NCBI RefSeq assembly: GCF_918797505.1
Contig: NC_092797.1
Coordinates: forward strand, 3,506,288 to 3,570,287
Length of the DNA stretch: 64,000 nucleotides
Source: Bemisia tabaci
Taxonomy: Eukaryota; Arthropoda; Insecta; Hemiptera; Aleyrodidae
Direction of reading: 5' to 3'
Positions within the stretch are counted from its first letter, which is position 1, and every line of letters starts with the position of its first letter. Made by a program: the position numbers and the translations under genes. Positions 31,398 to 44,098 of this stretch are shown one piece after another. The notes beneath the pieces are model-generated. The model saw only the letters and a program-made list of their open reading frames with translations, made no database searches and was not told where the DNA came from.

Positions 31398-33781
31398 ACT
31401 TATCTCTTTCACAAGAACTTGATTAAGATACTGTCAATTTTTATTGTCATTAAGTTATCTTCCTATTGGAGAATAATTGACTTCTTGCGCTATTGTTTTC
31501 AATGTTCTCATTCCTGTCGATAATTAATTTTTCACTCTTCCCTCCTTACCACAAAAGCTCTCAAAAATTGAGTGCCCCGATCAAAATTTGACAACGCAGC
31601 GATCTCTCCTCCGCCAGGAATAAATAAGCTTTACATTTGAAGAGATAGTCGACTACGGAACGCTAACTTTAATGGTCCCCATTATTTTCTGCAGCTAAGG
31701 AGAGCCCCCCTCCCGGCCCCTCCACCTGCAGTCCTCTCTTCCTCCCGAAAATAATACGCCCTTGTTCTCCGCTCCTGTATAATAAGTAGCGAGCACTTGC
31801 GACTCTTAATCAGTTCCCATTTCGCAAAGTTGATAAGTTGAATCGAGGATGAGCTATCCGCCATGGTAAAATCGCGCAACTTCATCAGATTTCTGGTGTA
31901 GATAGACGGTTTTTTCCTAGCGTGGAGGAGTTTTTGGGTTTCGGCGACCCATCCTCATTCCAGACGACGAATATCGAGCTACCCGAAATTTATACTGCAC
32001 GCGCTGGCACTTGTCTTGACTTCTCTAGCAAAATCACTCGAATGAGATTTTGGAATAATTATCAGAATCCAATTTTATCCGCATGTTGAGAAATTCCTAA
32101 ATCCTTGGAACCTCCTTGAGAACACCCTTGACTTTCCAAACTTTAAGTGTATCTATAGTTTCAACGAGCACAGTGATGAAGACAGTCTGTAGAATTGCCG
32201 AGAATACAATAAAGTTTTGGAGAAAAGTTTTAAAAATTATTGGGAGCGTAGTTAAGGAACGCGGAGGATAGATGACTTATCAGATATTTCTGATTTTCCG
32301 TAACTTCCGGGCAAAAGATTGTCCCTCTTTTTTCTCTAGATACTATACACCACTTACACTGACAATGAGAAAAATGTTGTAGTTAAGTATGTCGTTACAG
32401 AAATTCTCGTTGACTCAGCTGGATATCCTCTCTCAGCGGCAGGACATCTCTTTTAAGTGAGAGGGATGCTACTTAAAACAAGGAGTTTTCCGGTTGTTTC
32501 GAGGAGAAATTCCTGGCCTGGCATATCTAACAGGAATCCTGCTAATCCAACAGAAAATTGTTCTCGGTGTATCTGTATATTCCCAGAAAGAGCGCAGAGG
32601 CTAAGGGATAGGTACGTCACCTCTTCACATTTTTCATCATTTTGTAACATTTTTTGCGCCCAATTCACCCGTGTCTTTCGTCTTAAATGTTATTCAATCC
32701 AAAGATATTATCGATGATGCCTAGACTTACACCTTAAAAAATACATGATTTGCTCGTGTCAGCTGCATTGATGTTGATTTCCTCCACCCGATATTCTACC
32801 AAATCCACTCTCCCCACTTTAATCCTCTCTGCGTGAGAAGTAAAAACTTTTTGATTTTTTCGTAAGTCACGATTTCATTTAAATTCAAGCCTCAATTTGA
32901 AGCGCATAATTTTGACGGCACACCTCATCAGCCCATCTCGTCTAATTTTGTCACATAAAGCTCGCGCTTCTATAATGAATCAATTTCTGAAAATGTGTGA
33001 TGTCCCCTTACCATCGATGACTGCGTCTACAATCAATAGAAATCGAAACTCGATTTTTACAATCGGCTGATTTTATATGATTTAAATTGAAATCGGATCG
33101 ATAAGTCCAACGTTTCCGATATATCGCTGTTCCTGCGGAGCGTGAACATTTGCCTAATGAATTCAAAGGAGGGCGAAGACTACATTTAAATCATAAACAG
33201 GGGGAAAATAAGACGTTTCCTCTTTCGCTGTTTATTTTGATCCGTTTTCGCGGTTGAATGATCAGTGGTGCCACCCCTCGCCGAAAAAAATCACCACCAC
33301 ACGGAAATATTCAGACATTCTTGATCAGATTGGCAACCCTGCGGTCGGATTCTGAGGGAAAAGGCAGTTGTGAAGATAAAGGGAAATAAATACCATATTG
33401 GTTGAGGAACAAATCCCCGGGAAAAAAATAAATAAATAAAAAAAAGTCAAATAAAGGGGCGGGGGAGAAGTTGGAGGCAGATAAGATCCCGGGAGCCGGG
33501 GTGTGGGGTAAACCGCTTTGCAGCGCCTACGGAATCGGGGAGCGGCAACCCCCGCGACACTTTTTATTGAATAAACGTCGCCGAGCCAGACTGACGCGGG
33601 CGTGACCCAAAGTTTTGATAAACACTTAAACGCAGTCAGACGTGGAGGCCTCTGTATAGTTTCCGTGCGGCTTCTTTGGAGGAGTTTCGGAGGGTTAGCT
33701 TGTCTCACTCTGGGAAAAACATCTGATTCTCCCGTCGGGTTGTCTCCATACGAAATAAGAGATATATCGTCGATCCCCAAC
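31398..33781. other. non-coding, no recognised feature
   Basis: About 2.4 kb. The reverse frame 33325-33957 (210 codons) is the longest in the window, but it runs into the K element at 33782-34008. It has a low-complexity proline/leucine/phenylalanine part and no motif. No repeat family placed between 31398 and 33781. Confidence 0.45.
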
Positions 33782-34008
33782 GAAGGAACGTAATTCCATT
33801 CTAAGGTTGCAAAATTGTCGCAAACGATTAAAATTTTCACAAGAAAAAGCCTGTGCAATTTTTTTCTAAATTTGCACTGATTTTGACATGAGATCAGAGG
33901 AAAAACCAGTGAAATTTTCAGTAAGATATTTTCAAGATTCTCCCAGTAAGAATACAATTTTCAAGGGGAAATTTGGCAACATTGAAATGTAGTTACGTCC
34001 TTTTGTGA
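33782..34008 (+). mobile_element. family K inverted-repeat element, copy 1
   Basis: The left end is GAAGGAACGTAATTCCATTC, 'taaggttgcaaaattg'. The right end is 'aaatttggcaacattgaaatg', 'tagttacgtccttttgtgagg'. The two ends mirror each other approximately. A reversed, longer copy lies at 52071-52546 with the same ends. Confidence 0.75.
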
Positions 34009-34309
34009 GGGGAACGACGTTATGTGTGTACGATTCAGAACCTTGGGTCGTTTTCAAAGCAGAGAAAGGTGTCGTCGAAAGAGTTAGGGGTCTAATACAC
34101 GTAAGCAAACTTTCTAGGAAAATGAGTTTTGTCCAGTGGAATTGAAAAGCGGAAATTAAAGTTTTCGACGAAACATATGCCGCTGAATCCCGACGAATGA
34201 GAGGCGATCAGTTTAATTCATTCCATCGCCAAAAGAGATTTTTACTTTATCTATTTGCAGTTAAAGTTAAGTTGCATTATGTAAGAATTAATGCCGTTGA
34301 GAGAGACAA

Positions 34310-34580
34310 TAGTACATTAGTTCAGCAGAACACTATGTTCATCCCATGATGTCTCAGGAAACCTATAGTTATTTAACAAAAAATGGTCGATCATCCAAGT
34401 CCATATGGTTGACCGAAAAAAGAGTAACTCAAGTAACCGTAAACACGGACATTTTTAACTGTATACGTTCGATGTTGAAACATCTTTAAATCAGCAGGAA
34501 CACTCATCGTGTGCTTTAGCTGGTTTTGGACGAACGTGGTCAGAGAGTTGTGAAAATTATTAACAAACATAACTCAAAAC
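34310..34580. repeat. family Q-associated repeat segment
   Basis: Blocks 'acattagttcagcag', 'gatgtctcagg', 'ggttgaccgaaaaaagagtaac' and 'tcagcaggaacactcatcgtgtgctt' recur, in the same order, at 45690-45940. The first ones also recur at 46275-46330 and 53700-53760. I do not see the tRNA-like head here. Confidence 0.65.
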
Positions 34581-34793
34581 CATCGCGCCTTCAACGTTGC
34601 CCGATACTCCACGCATCACCGCGGAGTTAGTTTAGTTGCTTAACCTAACCAAACCTAAAACATAGCCTAGCTCTCTGTTTTGCAGTGTCAATCCATCGCG
34701 CCTTCAACGTTGCCCGATACTCCACGCATCACAGCGGAGTTAGTTTAGTTGCTTAACCCAACCAAACCTAAAACATAGCTTAGCTCTCTGTTT
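34581..34793 (+). repeat. 113-bp tandem duplication
   Basis: Unit 1 starts CATCGCGCCTTCAACGTTGC at 34581 and unit 2 at 34694. The units are nearly identical (differences such as 'accgcgg'/'acagcgg' and 'cctaacc'/'cccaacc'). A single, more diverged copy of the unit is at 45978-46085. The D element begins directly after unit 2. Confidence 0.92.
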
Positions 34794-35041
34794 TGCCGTG
34801 TTGAAGAAGGACGCTGTATGAGCCTTTAGGCGTTGTCATAGTTCCTTCAATATAAAACGAATTTAATGTGACAATCGTGAAAATTTTTCTTCAAATTGTT
34901 CAGACAATTGTTTTCGCAATCTGATCGAAAACATTTGGAAATTTCAAGGAAATATATGCACATATTTACTCAAAAATACCTTTTTCTCCGGGAAAATTCG
35001 GCACTCTCGAATTCATAAGCAGTTTTTCCTTAGCACGGAAG
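34794..35041. mobile_element. family D element, copy 2
   Basis: Left 'gccgtgttgaagaagg', 'acgctgtatgagcctttagg'. Right 'gaattcataagcagttttt', 'ccttagcacggaag'. More diverged than the other D copies. It is about 248 bp and starts at the last base of the tandem duplication. Confidence 0.7.
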
Positions 35042-35647
35042 TGTTGTACTCATTGCACTGTATTGAGCGGTGACTTTGTCAAGTTCACCTTACGACAGTT
35101 CGCACCCTAAGAACGTCTCAATTTCCAAAATTTTCTCGGGGCTTTCAGATTCTGTATTGAAGCTGAGGGGGAGTCCTTGGGTGCCTTTTCGTGCCCTCCT
35201 ACACATAAAATTCCTAGTCCTACCCCAGACTCATTCATTTGCACGTTATTAAACGTGCTTGAATAGCTAGGAGGCGCGAGGAATAGTGTAAAATTGATGG
35301 CCGGTTTCCTTTGAAGCGAGGGCGATGGTGATAAATAGTTGACAAGTTGTTGGGACTAGTTGTCGGCGGCCGAGGCCGAGGGCCGAGAGGGCAAGACAGA
35401 GATTATTAATGACGCGGGCGCCCGGTTTGGGAACCCGGCACGCTCTCACTCTGACTCAGTTAAAATAATCTTTGCTCTCGCCAACTACGCCTCGGGGAGG
35501 TATTTGTCCCAACTCCACCGATCCTCCACAAAACTTCGGGCCCAAGTTATGCCTCCTTGCCAAACTCCCCCGAAAAAGTGAAGCATCTACTGTTAGAAAT
35601 CTCGGAGCTTATTTCATTCTCCTGTCGTGATGTAAAGAGAGCCGTCT
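35042..35647. other. non-coding; partly CpG-rich
   Basis: The CpG-rich part at 35330-35560 has overlapping frames on both strands (35267-35449 and 35360-35581) and no known motif. Confidence 0.4.
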
Positions 35648-35862
35648 CACAGTGGATCGAGTCAATAGGAGAGGTCGGAAAAATTTGGAACTGTGTTTAT
35701 GCAAAATTTTGAGGTTCTTAAAGTGGTTCCATAGATTTCTTCGTAAAATTTTCTTCTAAAAGCACCCCTTGAAATTTAAAATGTGACGAAATAAACATCA
35801 AAATTTGCAATTTTAGTCAAATATTTCATGTCCGACCTCTTTCTTTGACTCAATCCACTGTG
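35648..35862. mobile_element. family E MITE, copy 2
   Basis: Ends CACAGTGGATCGAGTCAAT with 'aggagaggtcgg', and the mirror 'ccgacctctttctttgact', 'caatccactgtg'. About 215 bp. Inner paired 'aaaattttg' blocks are shared with the copy at 7631. Confidence 0.85.
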
Positions 35863-38800
35863 AGTTTGTGCAGAAATGAAATTTTGAGAAAATGGGCTCT
35901 GAAATGTCTGAGCGGGAAATTTTATTTCAAGAAGCCTCCATTCTTCGTCAAATTTCCACCAATCATCCGAAAAACTCTCAGAAATCGTTTTGATTACGGA
36001 AAATTGACGAATTAATTTTCAACCATAGAAAAAATATCTTTTTAATTTTCATGTTAGGTTAGTGTCAGGCAAGACAGCTGTGAGTGTCATCATCAAGTGC
36101 TTTAATCGTTGCGTTTTGGACGCACAACAAACTAATTTCTAGGTTAGATATTGCCAAAAAAATACGGCTTTTGACTCAAAAGTACTGTCTGATTGGCTTT
36201 TTAGCGGTATAATGCTCATTACGGCTGTTTCACCTCTGAGGCGATGTCAATTTTTGCGCACTTCCGGGTTTTTCATGTGTCTCGTTTCCACACAAATAAG
36301 ACAAATTGTGCCGTTTTAGATGTTTCAGTGATTTAATCGAAAAGATTCACCTGTTGGGTGAATTGTTTTTCTCGTGCAATTTTGAGGATAAAACATACTG
36401 CGCCCATTACGCGCATCAGGTTACCTGGCTATATTTAGTTCCTTTTGGTTTCATCAATTCGCACATTGTTACCTTCAGCATAAATTTGCCCAATTTTGGT
36501 TCGTTTATTTGGCTGAGGTTCTTTTTCCTATGCACGCTCACAAACAGCTGTGTCCGATCCGTGAGTAGATTGTACTTGAAAGGGGCAAATAGTAGTTTGA
36601 ATCTGGCAACATTGTACGGTCGGAGAATCAAAGCAAAGCACTGCTCCGATGGCTATCATCTTCCGAGCGGAGCTCCCAAGTCCGAGGATCCGAAAGCGTG
36701 TCCCTTCTTTTTTATGCTCCGCATATCCCTGTCAAATTTCAGTTTCTATGAAATTTGTTGTCGTTGACTCCCAACTTTGATCAGTTTTTTCTCTCAACCA
36801 CTGCACCCAGCATGGAGTCCTGCAGTCAAATCTCTCCAGCAGTTGCCATGTCTATCATAATATGTTCAATGTGTCCTCATGGCTGTAATGGACGATTACA
36901 AACCGGTAAAAAACGGGTAAATTATAACATAACAACGTAACATTTTATGATACTATTCTATCGGTCATTTTCAAAATTTAGTACCGAGGGAATTTTTGAA
37001 AACTGTAAACTTGTATCTCTTATCAAGAATGTGAGATCGTGATAAGCTTTTCGGCAAAGCCACTTTCAGCCACGATCATGGATTGGTCCATATTTTTACT
37101 ATTTTTTGGCTCGTTTTAAAAACAGCGTATGGGTTATTAGTTTATTCATGCAGATAAACGATTCTATGGATATGTCTATGGATGCGCCAGAACTAGTAGT
37201 TCTTATTGCATAATATAATTAAATCAAATGAATATCGAGAAGACATGCTGACAACAACATTGTGATGTTAGGTTAAACAGGGAACAGTGAAAATCAAACA
37301 GTGAAGCACCTATTTTTTTATTTTTAAAGAAAGTTTCATAAATTTATTGGCGATGATTATTTTCAAAAGTGATTCTAGCACTATGATAATAGATCGCAGG
37401 ATGTAACTGATGTTCACGTTTAGGGGGGAAATTCGCCCGATATTGTAATCTAAACTATGCTTATGCAGAGGGGAGAGGATTAATTAACTTAGCTCTTGAA
37501 GGCCAAACGATTCAGAAAACTGAAGTTTTTGGTATACGAACTGAAATTATTTTCTTGTGGAATAACTGAAAATTTTTTTCCATACGAGGGTCATCGATTT
37601 TCAAATTTTTTTTTGTTCGACCCCCAATGAAACACTTCGGACGTGTCATTTTTAGCTCCTCGAAGCTTTTCATGATTCACGATTCTGAAACAAAAAGCTC
37701 GACCTTATTTCGTCTAATAATGAAGGCAGTTATAAACTAAGCGTGGGGAAGGGCAGAGACCCTGTTTTTATCAATAAACTCAACGTTGAGATTTCGCTCA
37801 CTTTCGGGGAGCCTTCTCCACACATTTTCCGTAATTCTTTGGCACAAGCGGCAACGCTACGGATCTCACTTGTCATTACGCTCCGCTGGACACTTGTCAT
37901 CAACGTCTCCAATCACCCCCCCCCCCCCCCTTTAGTGCTTAGCCCCCTCCGCCCCTTGCGAGTAGTCGGACACAAAGGCCACTTCACGACTGACATTTTT
38001 TTTTCTTTTTTAACGAAGCTCACATTTGACAGTCTTCAGTTGCGCGCCACGCGAGCCTCTCTCTAAAAGTCTGACAAGCAGCACCAGCATTATGAATATA
38101 GGGCAGATATTCCCAATCTCAATCGCTTGTAACCATAGGCCTTAATGTTTCGGTATTTATCACCGGTAATCAGCAAACGCAATTTTATTCCGTTCCCGCC
38201 CTTTATTTGAATTTCAAACTTGTCCCAACTTTGCCGCCAATCCTTCTGCCAATAGGAGAAGTGGCTTCATATTTTGCCCCTAGTGCTCCGTCTTAAGTCT
38301 TTGGCCAGAAATCACCCCTGAACAGTATTGATATCTGCTCAAGTATTTTCGTTTTGGGCTGTCTAGTATTATTTAAAATATATTTATATGCATTTTTTCC
38401 TAATATTCATGATCTATTCGCTAAAGCATAGAAGAGCAACTCCTCTTTTAGCCATTTTTATAGCTGGGTTTGAATCAGCCGGTGAAATGGACTAAATTTT
38501 GTAATAGGAAACTACTATTCGAACTATTTCTGTCTTATTTTAGAAGTGACATATGCGTCATCAGTTTCTCAGTTCAAATAAGTGATTTTATGATAAACTG
38601 GAAATTATAGTTCCTTATTATTGCAAATTATATTTGCAATAATGTAAATACACAAATTGGAATAATCGCGATAAAAAAATAAGTAAAAAAGAAATTGATT
38701 AAATGGAGTGTCTGTTGTGTAAACTCTCAAGTATAGATTATTTTATGTTGCACCACCGATTTTGGACACGTAAATATCATTAATAGACCATCAATACCGT

Positions 38801-39790
38801 AATTTTTTTTTTGGAGATTCTAAAAAAACCTAATTCATATAATTTGAGTTCACTTGCCATGAGACATTCTATTCTCCTTTAAAATCATCGCAGACAAATT
38901 GAGCAAAGCTTGAAAGATAATTTTGCTCCAACTTGGCAGGAGTGTAATCTGTTCTGCGGGTTGCCGACGAGTGTCATGCAGGGGAGCGGGGCGGGGAGCA
39001 GCTTCGATTCTAAATTGAATTACAGTGCTATGCGCTTTTGAAGCTTAAGCATTCGAAATCTCCGCTAATCCGAAAACACTCCACGCGCTAGGTTTAACGT
39101 TTCTATCGTAGAGGTCTATCATAGTTCAGTCCACCGCTTCCCAGCCCACGATCGCAACGTGTTGACGAACCTCATGCCCGTAGAGCTTTAAGGTTATAGG
39201 TCTTGACCCAACCTCGTTCTCTATTTCCTCATCGATGTTCAATCCAAAATTAGAAATTAAACTCGTCGTAATAATGATTTAGTTGCGGTAGTCACAAAAT
39301 TGCAGATTGATGGTTTGAGCTTGTACAGATTGGATAAATAGAATCAAATTTATTCTAAGGCCAAGTTTTTACGTCCACCATTGACGGAACTATCGCCCTT
39401 GGAAAAACAAGGTGGACGACGTCATCCACCGCGGTAATACGTAACAGGTGTTCTCCACTTTAGATTACTCAATGGAGAATTCGCATGCACAGCTTTTATT
39501 GCTTCATCTGAAAATGCTTAAAGAGCTGATTTCACAGTATTTTTCATAATTTTTTTCTAAAATGGGAAATAGTATGAAAATAGTTCTAAAAGTGAGAAAA
39601 TACACCGCATAGTGACGTCATCTGGCGGCATTTCCCATTTAAACACACGTATTTTAGCAGATTAGATCATTTTGTCCTATTCTAAATAATGGTTCAAGTC
39701 ATGAACCAAGGGTATCCTCGTGTTCAGTTCACTCAGTAGTTTCCACTTAAACACGAAATTCATCAAATTTCAGACACCTGCAAATTCTCC
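35863..39790. other. 3.9 kb non-coding, mostly AT-rich
   Basis: The largest stretch with no placed repeat family. A C run of about 15 lies at 37916-37931. The forward frame 36306-36767 (153 codons) and reverse frame 36631-36416 overlap, without motifs or a splice pair. The word TTGATGGTTTGAGCTT (39308-39323) recurs at 59416-59431, possibly the trace of an old repeat. No gene recognised. Confidence 0.45.
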
Positions 39791-39918
39791 ATTGGACGTA
39801 TTTAAATGAAAAGGAATCATATTCGTTCTGATATGAGCCCTCAGATCCGTATGAATACATGTCTGAGAGGGATCATGTCACAATGGATAGAGCTCCTTTT
39901 GACTTAAAGGCGCCCAAT
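39791..39918. mobile_element. family F element, copy 2 (diverged)
   Basis: Left ATTGGACGTATTTAAATG; right 'gacttaaaggcgcccaat'. The interior 'gagccctcagatccgtat' and 'gaatacatgtctgagagg' matches the copy at 58499 ('gcgccctgagatccataag', 'aatacatgcagatcagg'). About 128 bp. Confidence 0.6.
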
Positions 39919-40250
39919 TAGTAATGCACACATTTGCATTGGTCACTTGACTTAAAACATGAATGAGACCAAAGTGGAAGACCGTGGTATACACCACCGC
40001 GATGGATGACTTCATGCTGTGTTTTTTTATATGCTCATTAATATCGGTCGTGAAAACTTTTTGTTTGATCGGATTTCATAATTTTCTACTGATCTATAGT
40101 GTAAAATCCTCAAAACACGATTCTACGACCACCGCAACTGACCCACATTGCACCATGAGTTCAGCCACTTTGGATTTATCAATCAAGGATGTACACATTT
40201 GCACTGTTTGCTTCACCTCAAATACGAATAAAACCAAGGTGGAAGCAAAA

Positions 40251-40510
40251 TATCGACGGTGTAAGTCGGCAATCACATAACTCGGTTTGCGACGCCGCAG
40301 ACTTCCTGTCATACTTTATTTTTTAAATGGAAAACTACTCAACGGCAATTCTTTAAACCCGTCATGATTTTTCTTCTCAATGCGAAGAAAATTCTGCAAA
40401 AACTTCAAGAAATAATGTCAATTCGTTCTCCTTTAAAAAAATGACGCAGAGGCGGAGATTTTCAGACACCGCAAACGAGTTATGTGATTGCCGACTTTCA
40501 CCGTCGATAT
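40251..40510. mobile_element. family G inverted-repeat element, copy 1
   Basis: Ends TATCGACGGTGTAAGTC and its mirror GACTTTCACCGTCGATAT. Subterminal 'ggcaatcacataactcgg' mirrors 'cgagttatgtgattgcc'. About 260 bp. A second copy is nested at 59635-59817. It abuts the 27-bp shared end at 40512. Confidence 0.85.
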
Positions 40511-40511
40511 A

Positions 40512-40538
40512 GTACTATCGCCGAATTTAGTTTCACGC
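40512..40538. repeat. 27-bp sequence shared exactly with 44074-44100 (opposite strand)
   Basis: Starts GTACTATCGCCGAATTTAGT and continues 'ttcacgc'. Its reverse complement is at 44074-44100. Both are followed, away from the shared end, by CpG-rich 'gcgcggcg'-type DNA. Probably the end of another mobile element family. In both places it directly touches a different TIR element. Confidence 0.8.
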
Positions 40539-40861
40539 AGAGTCTCTGGTGACTATTTAGCGACGGCGCGGCGCGGCGCGTTGCCTGATAACGCTCTCAT
40601 GAAGACGCACTGGTTCCTCTGTGAGCGCGTAGTCACTAACACAGACGCACATGAAACACACACAGACATTTCCACTCATTCACCGTGAGAATTCACGTTT
40701 TTGGCTCTTTGGAATGTAAACAAAGATTCGTAATGACGTATCGCGCATCAATTCCAATTCTCACTTGCCTCTTGTTCTTGTGACTAGAGCAAGGAAGAAA
40801 GGGCCTCATTCCAAATTGTCCGTTTCAACCTTGGCCTGATCTTCGAAATATTTTCAAAGTT

Positions 40862-41963
40862 GATAGAGGATCTCCTCCCGAGTCTAAAACACTGACGCAT
40901 TTTGAAATCGGACGATCACGGAGGGAGGGGGAGGGGAGTCAAAGTAAAAAAATTAAACTCGCATATCTCGCTAACGCTTTGTCGTAGAAAGTTGATATTG
41001 GTCTCAAAATGTAGAGAAAACCACCAGCTTTCAGGCGATAATTACAAAATTGGTCCATTTTGGAAATTTCATCCATTGTTGTTGAAGTTCAAATGTTCAG
41101 TTTTTCACCTTTTTAGCTGCGACGTTGAAGGAATCGCACAAAAAGTAATCTAACTATTTTTTGATGAAAGTAGACCGTTTAAGCTTTAAAACAAGCACAA
41201 GTTCATCCTGGGGAAACAAGTTGGAGGAGAGATATGATTTTTCAAAGTGGATGTGGTACACTTGGACCTGGTTTGTTCCGAGTCCCAAGATCACCAAATG
41301 CCCCCAAACCAATCACGAATTGCAAGGTTGTGCATTTTTATACCCCATTATAGCTAATTCCCGAAGAAAATTATTAAAAAAGAACAAAATATCGAGACAT
41401 ATGAATGTTACAAGACTAGCCTCAGCTGACTCTCGCTGCATCAACAAAATTTCATGCTTCTTTTTCAAATCGTTTCTGTAGGATGGACTTAAATTTAAAA
41501 AGCTCAAATGGTACGATTTTATTAGCAATTCCTCTTTTTTCCTCTTATTTCTACCCAGCGAACCGTTGAAGGTAAACATACATTGTTTTATGATCGAAAA
41601 CTTTGATTTCCCTGTATCCATTGCATATCACTCATTTATCCTGATCTTGTCATTTTTGACGAATGATTTAATCTAGGAGTGACCGATAAAGGTATCGCCC
41701 CAGCTAAAAATTGAAAATTTGAACTACGGCAACGTGACAGCAATGGATGACATTTTCGAAATGGACCAATTTTGTCATCATTGTCTGAAAGGTGGTGGTT
41801 TCCTCTATATTTGGAGACTAAGATCATCGCTTTACGACAAACCGTTCACGAGATATGCGAGTCGAAATATTTATCTTTGAACCCTTTTCTCTCTATCCGT
41901 ACTTGTTTGATTTCAAAAATCGTCGGTGTTTTGGACTCGGAAAGTGATCCTCTATTGCGAAAA
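40862..41963. mobile_element. family O 1.1-kb fold-back element
   Basis: The left arm (about 40862-41115) and right arm (about 41690-41963) are diverged reverse complements. 'atagaggatc', 'gagtctaaaacac', 'ctcgcatatctcg', 'tagagaaaaccaccagctttc', 'aaaattggtccatttt' and 'tcatccattg' recur mirrored in the same order. The about 570-bp centre contains a 106-codon frame (41161-41481) that I do not recognise. It has no transposase motif, so I take the element as non-autonomous. Confidence 0.85.
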
Positions 41964-42088
41964 ATTAAAATCGCGATGGCTGAGTCGTGAGGCGTGAATT
42001 CGCAATATGTTCTTCTCTAGGCTGTTAGTCAGATCCGCGAGAAAAGTTAAAAAGCGAGGCCGGATTACGTTTTTCTTACCTTCGACTG
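41964..42088 (+). repeat. family S repeat, partial copy 4
   Basis: Begins mid-repeat ('tcgcgatggctgagtcgtga', 'ggcgtgaattcgc') and continues 'gttagtcagatccgcg', 'agaaaagttaaaaagcgagg', 'ttcgactgcgttg'. The head is missing. It starts where the O fold-back ends. Confidence 0.65.
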
Positions 42089-42172
42089 CGTTGCTCACGT
42101 AGCCTTTAAAGCACCACTACAAGTGAGACAAACGAAACCAACACAATAAGGAAATGGAGCAAGGGAAAGGAC

Positions 42173-42558
42173 TCGCGTTGATCACGGCGCAGAGATACGA
42201 CTATTCGTGCTTGATGGATGTCCGTGTTGCATCTGCAAAATTGAAGGCGCAATGGCCCGGGGCATGAACTCGCAATGCTCCGCTATGTGCTGCCAATGAG
42301 GTGTCTCTCAGATTCAGGGAGAAAAGTTGAAAAAGAGGCCCAAATAGATCCCTCCTTTCTTCGACTGTGTTGATTTGATACTCGATTCTTTTTTGGAATG
42401 ATTTGCAGACCAACATCTAAAGCTCGCGTGAACCAGCCCCATCCAATCTGCGGGGCAGGTTTTGTTAGGAAGCCTCGCAATTTGACCCGGCTTCAGCATT
42501 TAAGGGTTAATAAAAATATCATTAAAAGGACTGCACCTTCCTCGCAAAAAGTCAGTAT
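42173..42558 (+). repeat. family S repeat, long copy 5
   Basis: The full head (CGCGTTGATCACGGCGCAGA, 'gatggatgtccgtgttgc', 'aaattgaaggcgc') then 'ggtgtctctcagattcagg', 'gaaaagttgaaaaagagg', 'gactgtgttgattt', 'acatctaaagctcgcgtg' and 'aaccagccccat'. It shares these with the copies at 25134 and 57850. Overlapping frames within are incidental. Confidence 0.85.
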
Positions 42559-44073
42559 TCAACATTGGATCCAAAATAGGCCATTCAGTCTGTGAATTTC
42601 AATAAAATTTGGTTAGGCTATCTCACAAAGTTAGGCTTCAATTGTTCGGTCACGTCTGAAAATATTCTCATTTCCAACAAAATTATTGCTGAATGGATCT
42701 TCCTGCCGTATATACCTGATGCATTTAATTGATTTGTTCCTATCTCTTTTTTACTTGCCTTACTGAACACCTTGTCCTTTGCTAGACTCAACAATCTTTT
42801 TCCCTCTCTCTCCTTCAAAATTTCACCTTGTACTAACTAGATTGCATGTTTATACAATGAAAATACAAAGAAAATACAAATGCATGAAAATACAAAGGTC
42901 GATTCGGGGTCAGAAGCAAAAAATAAGACATAGTAGCTCAATTATAGCTATCTGAATAAAATGATTTTCTGTCCTTCCGGACTCAAAACAACGGATCAGT
43001 TTTATATAGGATTCGTGGGTGGATAATGCCATTTTGACCGGAAAACTCTCATCAGAAAAAGGGAGACATGTTTTTTGGACATGCGGTATGCAATACATGT
43101 CTGGCTAGTGTCTATGTATCCTTGGCCCCTAAATTCAAGAATTACTTCGGTTTATCTCGATCATACATCAATTTCCAGAAAATCAAATTTTCCTTGGAAA
43201 ATTCATTTTTAAATAATCCCAATTTGCCTGGAAAATGGCATAGACAGGGACAAACCGAGGTCATACTTGGACCCAGGGCTGAATATTACACGAGAATTCG
43301 CTAATGAAGCATTCATTTTTTTTTTTCGGTGTATACTTGTGTAATCTTTCATATTCAACAGCGGACCAGCTTTGCGTCATTTTCAAACTTCCTGCGCGAA
43401 GAAGTATATCCTGAATTAAGAAGTCCTTTGGAACAAGGGTGTGTACTCAAAAAGGTAGTTCCGCGGAAATCGCATTTGAAAGTTCAGAAGTGCATAGCGT
43501 TGGTACTAGCCAATATCTTCGCACGAAATTTAATTAGTTTGAAAGAACAAGTCTTTGAGAGTATACTTGCAAAAACGGAACATTGTGACTACATTCCCCT
43601 ATGATCCCTACAAGATAACGTGGATCGTTGTGTAAAAAGGGTGGGGGGGGGGGCACGACTTTTTAATACACTATGTATATTTCCTGAAACTGGGAAGAAT
43701 CCAGTTTCAGAAAACGCGTTCTCCCGAAAAAGGGCGGATGCGCGCATACGCCTTTGTCCCAAAGAACTCCATGTAACCTACCGGCACGGCGCGGCGGTGT
43801 CTAGAAGAAAAAAATCAGTTGCACCTCATGAAATTTTAGCTCTACTTTCGAGTGATCGCGGTGTTGCGCTGTCTATTATGGGTTTGCACCTATAGATGCT
43901 TGTCTGAGGGATATTTTCTTGAAAAAGTAGCAGATTTGTCAATTGTTCATGTGCCTCCGTTTTCCTCGTCGGCATGAGATGAGATAGGTCCAGTCAGCAC
44001 CCGATATCTCCGAAACGCGCTTCGCCGCGCTGCGCCTCGTCGCACAGTTTACATTTGATTTGGAGCGGCCTAT
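42559..44073. other. non-coding, no recognised feature
   Basis: AT-rich to about 43600, then a G run at 43640-43655 and a CpG-rich part. The frames at 43329-43604 and 43620-43895 (91 codons each) have no motifs and no splice pair. Confidence 0.45.
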
Positions 44074-44098
44074 GCGTGAAACTAAATTCGGCGATAGT

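Noticed and set aside
33325..33957. 210-codon reverse frame, the longest in the window
   Set aside because: Part of it lies in the K element, part is low-complexity proline/phenylalanine sequence. No motif, splice pair or plausible start.
41161..41481. 106-codon frame in the loop of the O fold-back as a transposase
   Set aside because: No DDE or other catalytic motif visible and too short; kept only as an unassigned frame.
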